Below the pieces are notes generated by a model. It did no database searches. It worked only from the letters and a program-made list of their open reading frames with translations, and was not told the DNA's origin. Shown here in pieces: positions 15,910-27,984 of a stretch of DNA of 64,000 bases (position 1 is the stretch's first letter; each line of letters opens with the position of its first letter). Source of the DNA: Thermococcus pacificus (GTDB lineage: Archaea > Methanobacteriota_B > Thermococci > Thermococcales > Thermococcaceae). The translations under genes and the position numbers were made by a program. The stretch spans positions 124,001 through 188,000 of the forward strand of contig NZ_CP015102.1 in the NCBI RefSeq assembly GCF_002214485.1. Direction: 5' to 3'.

Positions 15910-16829
15910 TAAACACCAGCCTCCGGTTCGTTCATGCCGTCTTTCATGAATGCGTAGCTCATGTGCTTGGTGTTCTTGGCGAAGCCGACGTTGCCTCTTG
16001 AGTCAACCATGATGATGCCCATAGTGTCCGGGCCAAAGTATCTGGTGGCGAGGCTTATCGCCGCTTCGCTCGCGGCCCCGGCGTCCATGCCGAGCCTGAC
16101 AAAGTCGGTTGCGCTCTTTGCCAAGGCGAGCTTTATTGCCACTTCACCGAGACCAGTACAGGAAGCCCCAGCCACCTCGTTGGCGTAGGTTCCACCGCCG
16201 ATTATCGGCGTGTCTCCGACCCTGCCGAACATCTTGAGGAAAACGCCACCGGTTGAAGTGCCTGCAACGACTTCTTCACCGTCGAAGGCCACCGCCCCGA
16301 CCGTGCTCCTCAGAACCTCTGGGTACTCCTTTATCAGCTCGTTGAGCTTTTTCCAGTGCCTGGTTTCACCCTTCTCGACCAGCTTCTTCCGGAGCTCTTC
16401 CCACTGCTTCAGCCTCTCTTCAGTTCTTGGATCGTACTCCTCAAAGCCGAGCAGACGGGCGAACTTTACGGCACCTTCACCAATTAAGAGCACATGGTCT
16501 GTCTTCTCCATGACCTTCCTAGCGACGCTTATCGGGTTCTTAACCCCCCAGATTCCGGCAACGGCACCGGCTTCCAGCGTTTTCCCGCGCATTATGGCAG
16601 CGTCCATCTCAACCTTTCCGTCAAGGGTTAGAACGCTCCCGGTCCCGGCGTTGAAGAGGGGGTTGTCTTCGAGGGCTTTCACCGCTTCCTCAACGGCATC
16701 TAAGGCAGAACCGCGCTTCAGCTCGCGCCAGCCCGCTAAAACGGCCTCTCTAACACCTTCAATGACTTTCGGAATCCTCTCCTCTTTTCTTATTGTGCCG
16801 GCACCGCCGTGGACTATGATAGCGACCAT
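15909..16829 (-). CDS. Isoaspartyl peptidase / plant-type L-asparaginase
   Basis: The 306-residue Ntn hydrolase is made as a precursor that cleaves itself before a threonine to give two chains. The family marks are IIVHGGAGTI at the N-terminus, LEDNPLFNAGTGSVLT, and the cleavage site STVGAVAFD with the nucleophile Thr near residue 180, followed by TSTGGVFLKMFGRVGDTPIIGGGTYA. It removes beta-aspartyl (isoaspartyl) residues from peptides and can hydrolyse asparagine, useful where heat damages proteins. ATG 16829 has GGTGG six bases upstream; GTG 16838 is an alternative. It heads the operon with an MFS gene and the LipS-like gene. Confidence 0.92.
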   Translation of the reverse strand: MVAIIVHGGAGTIRKEERIPKVIEGVREAVLAGWRELKRGSALDAVEEAVKALEDNPLFNAGTGSVLTLDGKVEMDAAIMRGKTLEAGAVAGIWGVKNPISVARKVMEKTDHVLLIGEGAVKFARLLGFEEYDPRTEERLKQWEELRKKLVEKGETRHWKKLNELIKEYPEVLRSTVGAVAFDGEEVVAGTSTGGVFLKMFGRVGDTPIIGGGTYANEVAGASCTGLGEVAIKLALAKSATDFVRLGMDAGAASEAAISLATRYFGPDTMGIIMVDSRGNVGFAKNTKHMSYAFMKDGMNEPEAGV

Positions 16830-16900
16830 GAGGACCACCGGAGAAAAGAATGCTCGAATGGTTAAAAGGATTATGGAAACGGAAAGATATGCACAAAACC

Positions 16901-17815
16901 TCAGCTCAGGGCCATGTTGATTATCGTCTCACCTATGTTCTCAAGGTACTCAAGAACCCTGCGGTAGCTCTCGAGGGCTATTGACTGGCGGTAGTCGATG
17001 GAGCGTATCTCCTCCTTGAGTTCAAGCATCAGCCTGTCGATCTTGCTAAGATCCCTCTCCTCGATCTGGGCCATCATCTCGCCGAACTTTTCCTTCAGGT
17101 AGGGGACGTTTATCTCGCTCGGGTTCTCCGCTATGCGCGTTATGTGATCGCCTATCCTCTCGATATTCCGGACGATGAAGAGTATGCCGAGCAGGTCGAA
17201 GGTTCTCCTGATTATACCGCTCTCCTCGGTCACACCGCGTTTGCTCAAAAGCCTATTGACGGCGCGGATTATGAGGAAGTAAAAGCGGTCGAGCTCGTTT
17301 TCCAGGTCGTTTATGTCCCTAAGGATTTCCCTATCGTCCGGTGAGGCTATGAGGAGCTCGAGGTCGCCGAGCATGGACATAACAAGGGAGCGTATCCTGC
17401 TGAGCAGCTCGGCGAGGTTTATCTCCTCTTCATCGAGGAGACTCTTGGCAACTATTCTCTGGGGCTCGTCGAGGATTATCTCAACGCCGGGGAGGCTCTG
17501 GAGGACCTTCCTTATCTTGACCTTGTAGAGGGGCATCTCCTCGGAGAGGTTGATCTCAAGGACGTCGTACCCCTGAATGTAGGCAGATATGACGAGCCTG
17601 ACGGCCATATCAGGGGAGTACTCGCGCGATATGGAGAGGATTTTCTTCTCGCTTACTTCTCTCGGCTCCTTAGGGAAGATGGTTATGCTCCCGTCCGGGT
17701 TTATGGATAACGGGACCACGTCACCCTGACTCAGGTTGTGCTCGCGAACCCACTTCTTGGGAAGGGAGATTATGTATGAGCTTCGTCCGGTAAATTGGAT
17801 TTTCCTGAACTCCAT
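16901..17815 (-). CDS. PhoU domain protein with N-terminal AbrB/SpoVT domain
   Basis: The 304-residue protein begins with a swapped-hairpin AbrB-type DNA-binding domain (MEFRKIQFTGRSSYIISLPKKWVREHNLSQGDVVPL) and continues with two PhoU-like helical segments (about 110-304, with RNIERIGDHITRIAENPSE as the metal-binding signature). Such archaeal proteins are predicted phosphate-uptake regulators. ATG 17815 follows GGTGGTGACATCT; an in-frame GTG 15 bases upstream lies in the ribosome site. No Pst transporter is nearby. TATA-like CTATATATTGG lies directly before the ribosome site, so the leader must be short. Confidence 0.85.
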   Translation of the reverse strand: MEFRKIQFTGRSSYIISLPKKWVREHNLSQGDVVPLSINPDGSITIFPKEPREVSEKKILSISREYSPDMAVRLVISAYIQGYDVLEINLSEEMPLYKVKIRKVLQSLPGVEIILDEPQRIVAKSLLDEEEINLAELLSRIRSLVMSMLGDLELLIASPDDREILRDINDLENELDRFYFLIIRAVNRLLSKRGVTEESGIIRRTFDLLGILFIVRNIERIGDHITRIAENPSEINVPYLKEKFGEMMAQIEERDLSKIDRLMLELKEEIRSIDYRQSIALESYRRVLEYLENIGETIINMALS

Positions 17816-17902
17816 AGATGTCACCACCAATATATAGAACGTTTCCCGGCATAAAAGGATTCACTTCGATAAACTTATAAACGCTAAGATTCAGGTTAGG
17901 AC

Positions 17903-19069
17903 ATGCTCGCCGGATACGGAAGGGACGCCAAAATACTCATAGCGGCCAACGCAGCGGGCCAGCTGTTCCTCCAGTTCTCTGTGTTCATAATGCCGTTTTA
18001 CCTCAGGGCCCTCGGCTACGATATGTCTGCGATGGGGACGTTCTTCTCGATCCAGACCTTCACGGGCGGCCTTTTCTTCCTCCTCGCAGGACAGATATCG
18101 CTCAGGATGGGCTATAAAAAGACCCTCCTCCTGAGCGCGGTCCTCGGCCTCACCGGGAGGCTCCTGCAGGTGGCGGCTATTAACACCTACGTCCTCGCCC
18201 TCGGCTTCTTCCTCGTCGGGGCGAATATGGGACTGAGGCAGCCGAACTTTACCGCCCTCCTGAGCGAGGAGGTCGGGGAGGAAAGGAGGCATCACGCGTT
18301 CTCGATAAGCTTCGGGCTGGGAACGATATTCAACGCCGCCGGGGTTCTCGTTGCCGGCTTCGCACCCGGTTTCCTCACCGGGCTCGGCATATCTGAGGGG
18401 ACAGCCTACAGGCTCGTTATCTCGCTTGCCCTCCTGCAGTTCGTCTTCGTAATCCCAGCCCTGCTCATGATAAGCGACGTTCCGGTTAAGAACCCGCGCA
18501 TAAACTGGAATCGCGAGCTGGTCATCAAGATACTCAAGTTCTCGTTCCCGAGCGCGCTCATAGGCTTCGGAGCCGGAATAACGATACCCTACATGAGCCT
18601 CTACTTCAACATAAGGTTCGGGCAGACCCTCGCCGCGATAAGCGGGATATTCTTCTTCCAGCAGCTGGCGATGGGGCTCGGCTCTTTTGCCCTCCCAAGA
18701 CTGGTGAACAGAATAGGCCCGGTCAAGGTCATAACCTCCTTCCAGAGCACCGCAGCGTTTCTCTTCGCGATATTCCCGTCGGTGGAGACCTTCCTGCTGG
18801 CGGCCTTCCTCTACGTGCTCCGCTCGATACTGATGAACATAGTCTGGCCCATAAACGACTCCTTCATGATGGGCTTCTTCTCCACCGAGGAGAAGGCAAC
18901 CGCCGCCGGAATAAGGAGGGCGTTCTCAACTTTTATGAGAGGGGGCGGGAACTACGTGGGTGGGCTGCTCTTCGCCACCTCGCTGAGCTACCCGTTCTAC
19001 GCGACAGCGTTACTCTACGTCGTCGCGACGGCGATATTCTACGCCTTCTTCATCAAGCACAACAGGTGA
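17903..19069 (+). CDS. MFS transporter
   Basis: The 388-residue protein has about twelve membrane helices, with LAGQISLRMGYKKTLLLSAV at the first cytoplasmic loop, a weaker version of the MFS signature, and PRLVNRIGPVKVI in the second half. It starts with ATG at 17903, just downstream of TATA-like ACTTATAAACG, giving a very short leader. It is divergent from the PhoU-AbrB gene with 87 bases between starts. Substrate unknown. It is convergent with iorB. Confidence 0.82.
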   Translation: MLAGYGRDAKILIAANAAGQLFLQFSVFIMPFYLRALGYDMSAMGTFFSIQTFTGGLFFLLAGQISLRMGYKKTLLLSAVLGLTGRLLQVAAINTYVLALGFFLVGANMGLRQPNFTALLSEEVGEERRHHAFSISFGLGTIFNAAGVLVAGFAPGFLTGLGISEGTAYRLVISLALLQFVFVIPALLMISDVPVKNPRINWNRELVIKILKFSFPSALIGFGAGITIPYMSLYFNIRFGQTLAAISGIFFFQQLAMGLGSFALPRLVNRIGPVKVITSFQSTAAFLFAIFPSVETFLLAAFLYVLRSILMNIVWPINDSFMMGFFSTEEKATAAGIRRAFSTFMRGGGNYVGGLLFATSLSYPFYATALLYVVATAIFYAFFIKHNR

Positions 19070-19081
19070 GAAAAGAAAAAC

Positions 19082-19666
19082 TCACTCCCCCGCGAGCTCT
19101 ATACCGCGCTCGAAGGCCCTGAAGTTGACCTCCCATAGCTTCTCGCGGAGTGTTTCCTTAATTCCCTCGTAGATGCTCTCCTTCCTAAGCGGAATCAAGC
19201 CTTTGCCAAAGGCGTAGCCGAGCATCAGAACACCGAGCGTTCTGGGGTTTATCTTGTCCGCTTCCTCCTGAAAGTTGGCCATGTGGACGGGGCAGATTTT
19301 TCCTATCGCTTCTTTTATCTCTTCTAGTTCAGGATAGCGCTCTTTACCGACGAGGGTTGTGGCAGTGTGTATTGGATAGGCGTTGATGACCGCTACGCTC
19401 TTCTTCGAGAGGAAGCGCGCGTTCCTCAAAGCCTCTGCTGGTTCGAGGGCGAGCATTAAATCGGCTTCCCCTTCCTCTATGAGGGGCGAATAAACCTCCT
19501 CACCAAAGCGGAGGTAGCTGAGGACGCTTCCGTAGCGCTGGCTCATCCCAAGGGTTTCGCCGATCCTTACGTTATAACCCTCGTGCATGGCCGCGTTGCC
19601 CACTATCCTCGATAGGGTCAAACCTCCCTGGCCGCCGACACCGGTTATTATGAGGTTGAACTCCAT
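19082..19666 (-). CDS. iorB: Indolepyruvate:ferredoxin oxidoreductase beta-type subunit
   Basis: The 194-residue protein belongs to the gamma domain family of 2-oxoacid:ferredoxin oxidoreductases, as IorB: FNLIITGVGGQGGLTLSRIVGNAA at the N-terminus, IGETLGMSQRYGSVLSYLRFG, and LALEPAEALRNARFL. With IorA it oxidises aryl pyruvates from aromatic amino acids to acyl-CoA while reducing ferredoxin. ATG 19666 is preceded by GGTGATGGAG; ATG 19672 is also possible. The usual iorA partner is not adjacent here, so it either pairs with a distant iorA or serves another oxidoreductase. Confidence 0.88.
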   Translation of the reverse strand: MEFNLIITGVGGQGGLTLSRIVGNAAMHEGYNVRIGETLGMSQRYGSVLSYLRFGEEVYSPLIEEGEADLMLALEPAEALRNARFLSKKSVAVINAYPIHTATTLVGKERYPELEEIKEAIGKICPVHMANFQEEADKINPRTLGVLMLGYAFGKGLIPLRKESIYEGIKETLREKLWEVNFRAFERGIELAGE

Positions 19667-19749
19667 CTCCATCACCGCATATTGTTGGAACTGGGCAATA
19701 AAAACCTAAGCCCGGGAAAATATTTAAACTCCGGAACCAACTCAGTAAC

Positions 19750-20441
19750 ATGTCCTTCGAGAAGTACTATGAGGCGTTCAAGGCATAGCATACAGTGACA
19801 TTTGCTCGGACGAGTACAGGAAGAGGATCGAGACACTCGAACCCCTTCTGATGAAGCACATGCCCTCCAGGGGAAAGGCCCTAGACCTTGACTGCGGGGC
19901 CGGCGGCTTCTCGTTTCTCCTTGAGGATCTCGGCTTTCAGGTCGTGGGATTGGACTCAAGCGAGGCTATGCTCGAGAGAGCCCGGGAGTTCGCCAGGGAC
20001 AAACGCTCGAAAGTCGAGTTCGTCAAGGGGGACGCAAGGGAGCTTCCCTTTGAGGACAACAGCTTCGACTACGTGCTCTTCATAGACAGTCTCGTTCACT
20101 TCAAGCCGCAGGAACTGAACCAGGTCTTCAAAGAGATCGCACGGGTTTTAAAGCCCGGTGGGAGGTTTATACTCCAGTTCACTGACCTCAGGGAACTCCT
20201 CCCGGTCCTGATTAACGGAACCGTCGTTGGGGCCGAGTACTGGATCAGCAGGGTTTTAACGGACGAAGAGGAGAAGACGGCGGTAATAGAATTCCAGAGC
20301 GAGAAGGAGAGCTTCAGGGTGCGCTTCAACGTCTGGGGGAAGACGGCGGTTGAGCTTCTCGCAAAGCTCTACTTCAGGCAGATCCACAGCGAGAACCTCA
20401 ACGAGCATACCTATTTCCAGGTCTACGTGCCGAAAAAATGA
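19750..20441 (+). pseudogene. SAM-dependent methyltransferase gene broken by a 5-base tandem duplication
   Basis: The gene opens at ATG 19750 (MSFEKYYEAFKA) and hits a TAG at 19786-19788. The stop is made by the sequence GCATAGCATA: GCATA at 19783-19787 is repeated at 19788-19792. Removing one copy restores one frame from 19750 to 20441, about 228 residues, reading on as AYSDICSDEYRKRIETLEPLL. The rest is an intact class I methyltransferase: motif I ALDLDCGAGGFSFLL, acidic LDSSEAM, motif post I VKGDARELPFEDNSFDYVLF. Translation could restart at ATG 19851, but that lacks the N-terminal helix. The substrate is unknown. Confidence 0.8.
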
Positions 20442-20446
20442 ATAGA

Positions 20447-22027
20447 TCAGGCCTCCATGCGGAGGCGTCCTATAACAAATTCTCTCTTCAGGGAAGCGAG
20501 GAAAGGCGCAAGCCTCGGGCCGCGGTCCTTGCCGATGAAGACGTTGTAGAGAGCTTTGAACCACTTCTTGCTCGGGATTCCGCGCTTCTTGGCGGCGTCG
20601 AAGATAACGTTGTTGAGTTCATCGACGGTGAACCTCTCGTTCTTCTCGAGCCATTCTGCCACTTCGAGCATCGCCTCCCTGATTTCCGGCTCAAGCTCAA
20701 TCTCTGGTGGCCTTTCGAGCAGGCTGAATTTCACATCCTCGGGAGCGTACTTCTCGACCCAGTTTTTAGCTAAGCGAATGCGGAGCTTAATTCTCTCGAT
20801 GTCTTCCTTGCTAAGCTCCTCCGGAACGTGTCCCTGCTCCTGGAGGATTCTGATTATGCCCTCCTCGTCGAGGTGAGGCATCTGAACGAGCGTTACAAGG
20901 AAGCGGAAGGGTGCCTGAGCGGTCAGTTTCTCGGGAACCTTCGGCATGGAAAGCTCATATGTTCTCTTGAGTTCCTCTTCCTCTTCGGAGTTTTTAGCCT
21001 TCTCAAGGCCGAAGTAGATGCGCTCAACCTTGTCGAACTCGTCGTAGAGGTTGAGAAGACCTAAACCGAGGTCAATCTTAAGCTCCTTGTTCGGCCTCGC
21101 CTTCGCGTAGATGAAGCGGATTATTCCCGGCTCGAGAACCTCGTAGAGGTCACTGAGGAGGATAACGTTGCCCTTTGAGCCACTCATCTTGCCCTTCTGC
21201 CCCTTGATTCCAACGAACTCGTACATGAGGTCTATCGGGGCCTTCCAGCCGAAGACCTTCTCCACTATCTCCCTGCCGGTGTCGTAGGAGCCTCCAGCCG
21301 CCAAATGGTCCTTTCCTGCGGGCTCGAAATCAACTTTGAAGTGCGCCCACCTCATCGGCCAGTCAACGCGCCACCTAAGTTTAACGTTGCCCTCGCGGAT
21401 GTCGGTCTCGCCTTCCCTACCGCAGTGGGGGCACCTGTAGGAGACCTTCCACTCACCGTCCCAGCTTACGAAGTCAGCCTCTTTCCTGCAGTGAGGACAG
21501 TAGACCATAACCGGCTGCCAGCTATCCTCCAACGGGGGCTGCTTGGCTCTCTCGCGGTACTTGTCGAGGATGGCCTTTATCTCATCACGCTTTTGAAGGG
21601 CGAGCTTCACCTCCTCCGCGTACTCGCCGCTCTTGTACAGCTCATAGGCGTGGAGGAAGTCAGCCTCGATGCCGAGCCTGGAGATCTCTTCCTCAAAGAG
21701 GGCCATGAAGTGCTCGGCGTAGCTGTCGTGGCATCCCCAGGGATCCGGAACCTCGCGGACTGGCTTTGTGAGGTGTTCCTTCCACTCCGCTGGAACGTTC
21801 TTCGGGACCTTCCTGAAGCGGTCGTAGTCATCCCACATGTGGATGTGGCGAACCTTCTTGCCCCTGTCCCTGAGGGCGTGGCCGACTATGTAAGCGGTAA
21901 AGAACTCCCTAAAATTGCCTATGTGAACGTAACCGCTCGGAGTAATGCCACTCTCGACGACATACTCCTCCTTGTCGCCCCTTTCCCGGATTATCCTCTC
22001 TGCCATATAGTCTGCCCAGTGAACCAT
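20447..22027 (-). CDS. lysS: Lysyl-tRNA synthetase, class I
   Basis: The 526-residue enzyme is the archaeal class I LysRS, which charges tRNA-Lys. It shows the HIGH-equivalent [17 protein letters not shown], zinc-type pairs [10 protein letters not shown] and [17 protein letters not shown] as the KMSKS loop, and a helical anticodon-binding C-terminus. I chose ATG 22027 ([13 protein letters not shown]), which has GGTGGTGAGA in front; in-frame starts further upstream exist at 22078 and beyond but lack a ribosome site. It is convergent with the broken methyltransferase gene and divergent from an uncharacterised gene. Confidence 0.95.
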   Translation of the reverse strand: MVHWADYMAERIIRERGDKEEYVVESGITPSGYVHIGNFREFFTAYIVGHALRDRGKKVRHIHMWDDYDRFRKVPKNVPAEWKEHLTKPVREVPDPWGCHDSYAEHFMALFEEEISRLGIEADFLHAYELYKSGEYAEEVKLALQKRDEIKAILDKYRERAKQPPLEDSWQPVMVYCPHCRKEADFVSWDGEWKVSYRCPHCGREGETDIREGNVKLRWRVDWPMRWAHFKVDFEPAGKDHLAAGGSYDTGREIVEKVFGWKAPIDLMYEFVGIKGQKGKMSGSKGNVILLSDLYEVLEPGIIRFIYAKARPNKELKIDLGLGLLNLYDEFDKVERIYFGLEKAKNSEEEEELKRTYELSMPKVPEKLTAQAPFRFLVTLVQMPHLDEEGIIRILQEQGHVPEELSKEDIERIKLRIRLAKNWVEKYAPEDVKFSLLERPPEIELEPEIREAMLEVAEWLEKNERFTVDELNNVIFDAAKKRGIPSKKWFKALYNVFIGKDRGPRLAPFLASLKREFVIGRLRMEA

Positions 22028-22157
22028 TCTCACCACCGCGCTTAGCTCTGTCCAGGTCCTTTTAAGCTTAAGCTCGGCCATTGGTAACGATTCGTGGAGG
22101 GAAAATTTTATAAGCACAGATGGTAAAAACTACTTCAGAAAGTAAGGAGGCATCCCT

Positions 22158-23030
22158 ATGGAGGTTGAACTAGAGAGGATGCAAACCTTCTTTCCGGCGT
22201 CGCTCGAAATACAGGAAGAGCTTCTGAAGGCAGGCTTTAAGGTCCCCTACGACAAGGAAACGGGGAGGAAAACGCCAGTTCCGGTCGTGGTGAGCTCGAG
22301 GGAAGAGAGAAAGCTAAGAAGGAACAGACTGCTAAAGGCGAAGGACTTTAAGAGCGATGGAAAGTTTGCTCTGGTGCCCGGAGAGAGGACAATTATGGAG
22401 ATGGAGCTTACAGAGAAGGGATTCCTGATACTGAGGCCGAAGCCCCTCGAATACCATCTTGAAGAGATGGGATTCGTCTCGGTCCCGCCGAGGATATGGG
22501 GGACGTGGGCGAGCTTCTCGATACCGTTCTCGTTCTACGAAACGCTGACAGACTTTTTGAGCGAGTTCAGAAGGGAGGAGACCAACGGCCTCTACCTCGC
22601 CTCCCGCGGGGCAGGGAGGAGGATAGAGGTCTACGCCTACAAGGGGAGGACCAGAAAAGATCTTGGAATTCCCGTCTTCGGCTACGCCCTCGGCCTGCAC
22701 GGCCTTACACTTGCGAACGAATACCTCCGCGAGAAAGCTGAGGAGAACGGCGTTCCGGAGGAGAGGCTCCGCTACCTCAAGCTGGGTCTCAGAAAGAAGA
22801 AGGAGACCAAAGCGGGTCTGAAGGTTGGAGTAGTTTGGGAGAACGGGAAGCCGAGCGAGATAACGCTGAAGCTCTCAACTACAGAGCCGAGGGTTAAGAT
22901 CCAGGGGCTTTATGGGGAGCTCATAGGGAAGTCGCGCGGAGAACTGACGAGAACCGACGACTGGTATGTTGTAGTCCATGCGGAGGACTTTGCGGGTGCA
23001 CTCCACAAGGTGATGACGGCTTTCGGGTAA
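22158..23030 (+). CDS. Conserved-looking protein of unknown function
   Basis: I do not recognise this 290-residue soluble protein. It begins MEVELERMQTFFPASLEIQEELLKAG with GGAGGCATCCCT before the ATG, and has a basic stretch (REERKLRRNRLLKAKDFKSDGK), a mixed beta region (GFVSVPPRIWGTWASFSIPFSFYE), and a later region FGYALGLHGLTLANEYLREKAEENG. There are no transmembrane segments or cysteines that suggest a metal site. Normal codon use and a clear ribosome site support a real gene. It is divergent from lysS and precedes a membrane kinase-like gene by 46 bases. Confidence 0.7.
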   Translation: MEVELERMQTFFPASLEIQEELLKAGFKVPYDKETGRKTPVPVVVSSREERKLRRNRLLKAKDFKSDGKFALVPGERTIMEMELTEKGFLILRPKPLEYHLEEMGFVSVPPRIWGTWASFSIPFSFYETLTDFLSEFRREETNGLYLASRGAGRRIEVYAYKGRTRKDLGIPVFGYALGLHGLTLANEYLREKAEENGVPEERLRYLKLGLRKKKETKAGLKVGVVWENGKPSEITLKLSTTEPRVKIQGLYGELIGKSRGELTRTDDWYVVVHAEDFAGALHKVMTAFG

Positions 23031-23076
23031 AGATATATAACTCCCAACCCCCTCTTTTATTTTTGGTGAAATCGAT

Positions 23077-23685
23077 ATGATCAACACTTCCTGGGCAGTT
23101 ACAATAGGCGTGCTCTTTATCATCGGCACCATCGCCTTCACGAAAAAGATCGGGCCGGAATGGGCATGGATCAACAGGAAGCTGATACATCTCAGCGTCG
23201 TGCCCGCGATACTGATGTTCTACTGGGGGTTTATCCCCAGGTGGGTTTTCAGTGGGGCAGCATTCCTCATTGGTTTAATCCAGCTGTGGCCTCACCTGAG
23301 GAAAAGGGAACTGAGCTGGTACCAGATAGGGCACAACTACGGTGAGGTCTTCTTTGCTCTCTCGGCATCTGTTATTTCAGCCACACTCCCGATTGAATAC
23401 GCTACCGCTCTGCTGCTTGCGATGGCGATAAGCGACGGGGTTACAGGAATAATAAGGCACTACTACTTCAGAAAGAACGGGTTCAATGTGAAGCTCAAGA
23501 AACACTGGACCGGAAGCTTGGGCTACTTTGTCACGGCGGTTATAATAGCGTTCATTTTCCTCAACGCGGGGACAGTTGAAAAAATAGGATGGGCAGCTAT
23601 GCTGACCCTCGCAGAGTACCAGCGCTTGCTCGACGACAACTTGGCCGTTCCCATCGTCGGAGGTTTGCTTTTCCTCCTTTATTGA
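23077..23685 (+). CDS. Dolichol kinase / CDP-diglyceride synthetase-like membrane protein (COG0170)
   Basis: The 202-residue protein has six or seven membrane helices and the conserved pieces of the polyprenol kinase/phosphatidate cytidylyltransferase-like COG0170 family: [34 protein letters not shown] with the catalytic Asp, KKHWTGSLGYF, and the C-terminal LLDDNLAVPIVGGL. Members use CTP to phosphorylate long-chain alcohols or activate lipids. Given the dolichol-linked glycosylation genes elsewhere in the window, dolichol kinase is a fair guess; the exact substrate is not determined. Its stop overlaps the convergent DUF366 gene by seven bases. Confidence 0.75.
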   Translation: MINTSWAVTIGVLFIIGTIAFTKKIGPEWAWINRKLIHLSVVPAILMFYWGFIPRWVFSGAAFLIGLIQLWPHLRKRELSWYQIGHNYGEVFFALSASVISATLPIEYATALLLAMAISDGVTGIIRHYYFRKNGFNVKLKKHWTGSLGYFVTAVIIAFIFLNAGTVEKIGWAAMLTLAEYQRLLDDNLAVPIVGGLLFLLY

Positions 23686-24245
23686 GCCCACCTGACCTTG
23701 AGGCTGTCCTTTTTCACCTTCTCAAACTCGGCAACGAGAGCTTTTCCTGTCCTCTCCATAAAGTCCTCGACGTCGGTGATGCCGAGCTCTTTGAGGCCGA
23801 TGGCATCGACGCCCTCTGGAATTCCTTTAGCCTCGACGTTTATCCCTATGTGAATCTTGACACTCACGGGTGAAACAGTAGCTATAGAGATGCTGAGCTT
23901 CTTGCCGTTCACGTAGATGTCATCGCCCTTTCTGCTTGTTTTCACGCCGTATTCCTCAAGAACCTCGCAGAGTTTCGCTATGAAGAGCTTCTGGAGCGTC
24001 GAGGCAAAGAGCGTGTTTACAAGGTCGAAGACCTCGATTATGTAGTGCACCATGTCGTCGCTCTTGATCTCCTTGCTCTGGCGGAGATCCTCTATGTCTA
24101 TCATCTCCTCGACTTTGACGTCACACTTGCCGCGAAAGACGACAAGAGAGTTGCCAAGGATTCCGAAGTTCCTATAGACCCAGTGGCTCTGGATGGCCGA
24201 GCCGTCGTAGTCGATGCGCTTATCCTTAACGACCAGTAGTTCCAT
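23679..24245 (-). CDS. DUF366 family protein
   Basis: The 188-residue protein resembles archaeal DUF366 proteins: VVKDKRIDYDGSAIQSHWVYRNFGILGNSLVVFRG near the N-terminus, then EEMIDIEDLRQSKEIKSDDMVHYI and KKLSISIATVSPVSVKIHIGINV. Its biochemical role is not known to me. ATG 24245 follows GGTGATCGTA, six bases after the stop of the HAD phosphatase gene, so the two are one operon. An in-frame GTG at 24254 overlaps the upstream gene. Confidence 0.75.
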   Translation of the reverse strand: MELLVVKDKRIDYDGSAIQSHWVYRNFGILGNSLVVFRGKCDVKVEEMIDIEDLRQSKEIKSDDMVHYIIEVFDLVNTLFASTLQKLFIAKLCEVLEEYGVKTSRKGDDIYVNGKKLSISIATVSPVSVKIHIGINVEAKGIPEGVDAIGLKELGITDVEDFMERTGKALVAEFEKVKKDSLKVRWAQ

Positions 24246-24250
24246 TACGA

Positions 24251-24727
24251 TCACCCCATCTTTTCAAGAAGTTCCCGGAGTTCTTCAAAAGACTTTACAT
24301 CAACCCACATGTGGATAAAGTCGACCTCTGGAAGAGTCATCTTAATCTCGTCCACGTGAAGCTCCCTGTCGTCCACGTAGATAACGTCCTCAACAGTATA
24401 GCCAATTGAAGTCAGTTCCTCAAGGGTTCTCCGTATCATGTCGGCCTTGTTGGGATGGCCCTCAATTTTGGGGAAGGTGAAGTAGTCCCAGAGACCAAAA
24501 CCTTCGAGAATAGGTCTCACTTTCTCCTCGACGTTCCAGCTGGCTATCGTCAGAATAAAGCGCCAGCTGGCCCACTCAAGGAACTCGCGGACGCCGGGGA
24601 ACAGGCGGAGCTCTTCCCCGTAAGCGTCGGTCAGATAATCGCCGTGGAACTCATAGGGTGGAGTGAGTCTAGAGGCATCCCCATGATCCCACAACGTTCC
24701 GTCGAGGTCGAGGACAAGAAGACGCAT
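24251..24727 (-). CDS. HAD phosphatase of the magnesium-dependent phosphatase-1 type
   Basis: The 158-residue protein carries LLVLDLDGTLWDH (HAD motif I, the nucleophile Asp and general acid Asp), LTIASWNVEEKV (motif II position) and VIYVDDRELHVDEI (motif IV), the pattern of MDP-1-like phosphatases, which hydrolyse small phosphate esters or glycated amino acids. ATG 24727 is preceded by GTGATGCCT; ATG 24733 is an alternative. It is followed by DUF366 in the same unit. It begins about 150 bases downstream of the 23S processing stem and has its own upstream region. Confidence 0.82.
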   Translation of the reverse strand: MRLLVLDLDGTLWDHGDASRLTPPYEFHGDYLTDAYGEELRLFPGVREFLEWASWRFILTIASWNVEEKVRPILEGFGLWDYFTFPKIEGHPNKADMIRRTLEELTSIGYTVEDVIYVDDRELHVDEIKMTLPEVDFIHMWVDVKSFEELRELLEKMG

Positions 24728-24856
24728 AGGCATCACAAGAAAAGCTCCGCTGGCAGGGTTTTAACGGTTATGGCACGAAAACATCATGATTATCATGTTT
24801 GACTGTTTTAGAAGATGCAAGCACAATGAGACAGAACAGGTAGGATTCAAGGGCCA

Positions 24857-24899
24857 GGACCGTGCACAGGCCGATTGACCTATCAAATGCCCAGCCCCC
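24857..24899 (-). other. 3' arm of the 23S processing stem with bulge-helix-bulge
   Basis: Bases 24857-24880 pair perfectly with 27961-27984 (24 pairs) and 24888-24899 with 27942-27953 (12 pairs). Between them lie a three-base bulge (24881-24883) and a four-pair helix (24884-24887 with 27957-27960), with a second three-base bulge (27954-27956) on the other strand. This is the exact geometry of the bulge-helix-bulge cut by archaeal splicing endonuclease. It would release pre-23S RNA. Confidence 0.9.
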
Positions 24900-24904
24900 C
24901 TTTC

Positions 24905-27935
<3,031 letters not shown>

Positions 27936-27941
27936 TACTCA

Positions 27942-27984
27942 GGGGGCTGGGCATTTTTTGGGTCAATCGGCCTGTGCACGGTCC
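27942..27984 (-). other. 5' arm of the 23S processing stem with bulge-helix-bulge
   Basis: This is the partner of 24857-24899. On the transcript the four-base helix CAAA is followed by the bulge AAA, and on the other arm TTTG is followed by ATA, each bulge on the 3' side of the shared helix, as in tRNA introns cut by EndA. Confidence 0.9.

Noticed and set aside
19851-20441. Methyltransferase as an intact gene starting at ATG 19851
   Set aside because: The upstream 100 bases encode matching N-terminal sequence from ATG 19750 that joins in frame if one GCATA is removed, and 19851 falls in the middle of a helix with no ribosome site.
24737-24856. A 5S rRNA or tRNA after 23S
   Set aside because: No 5S-like sequence or tRNA arms are present. 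Only a short dyad, CATGAT-T-ATCATG at 24785-24797, was seen, with no T run to support a terminator.
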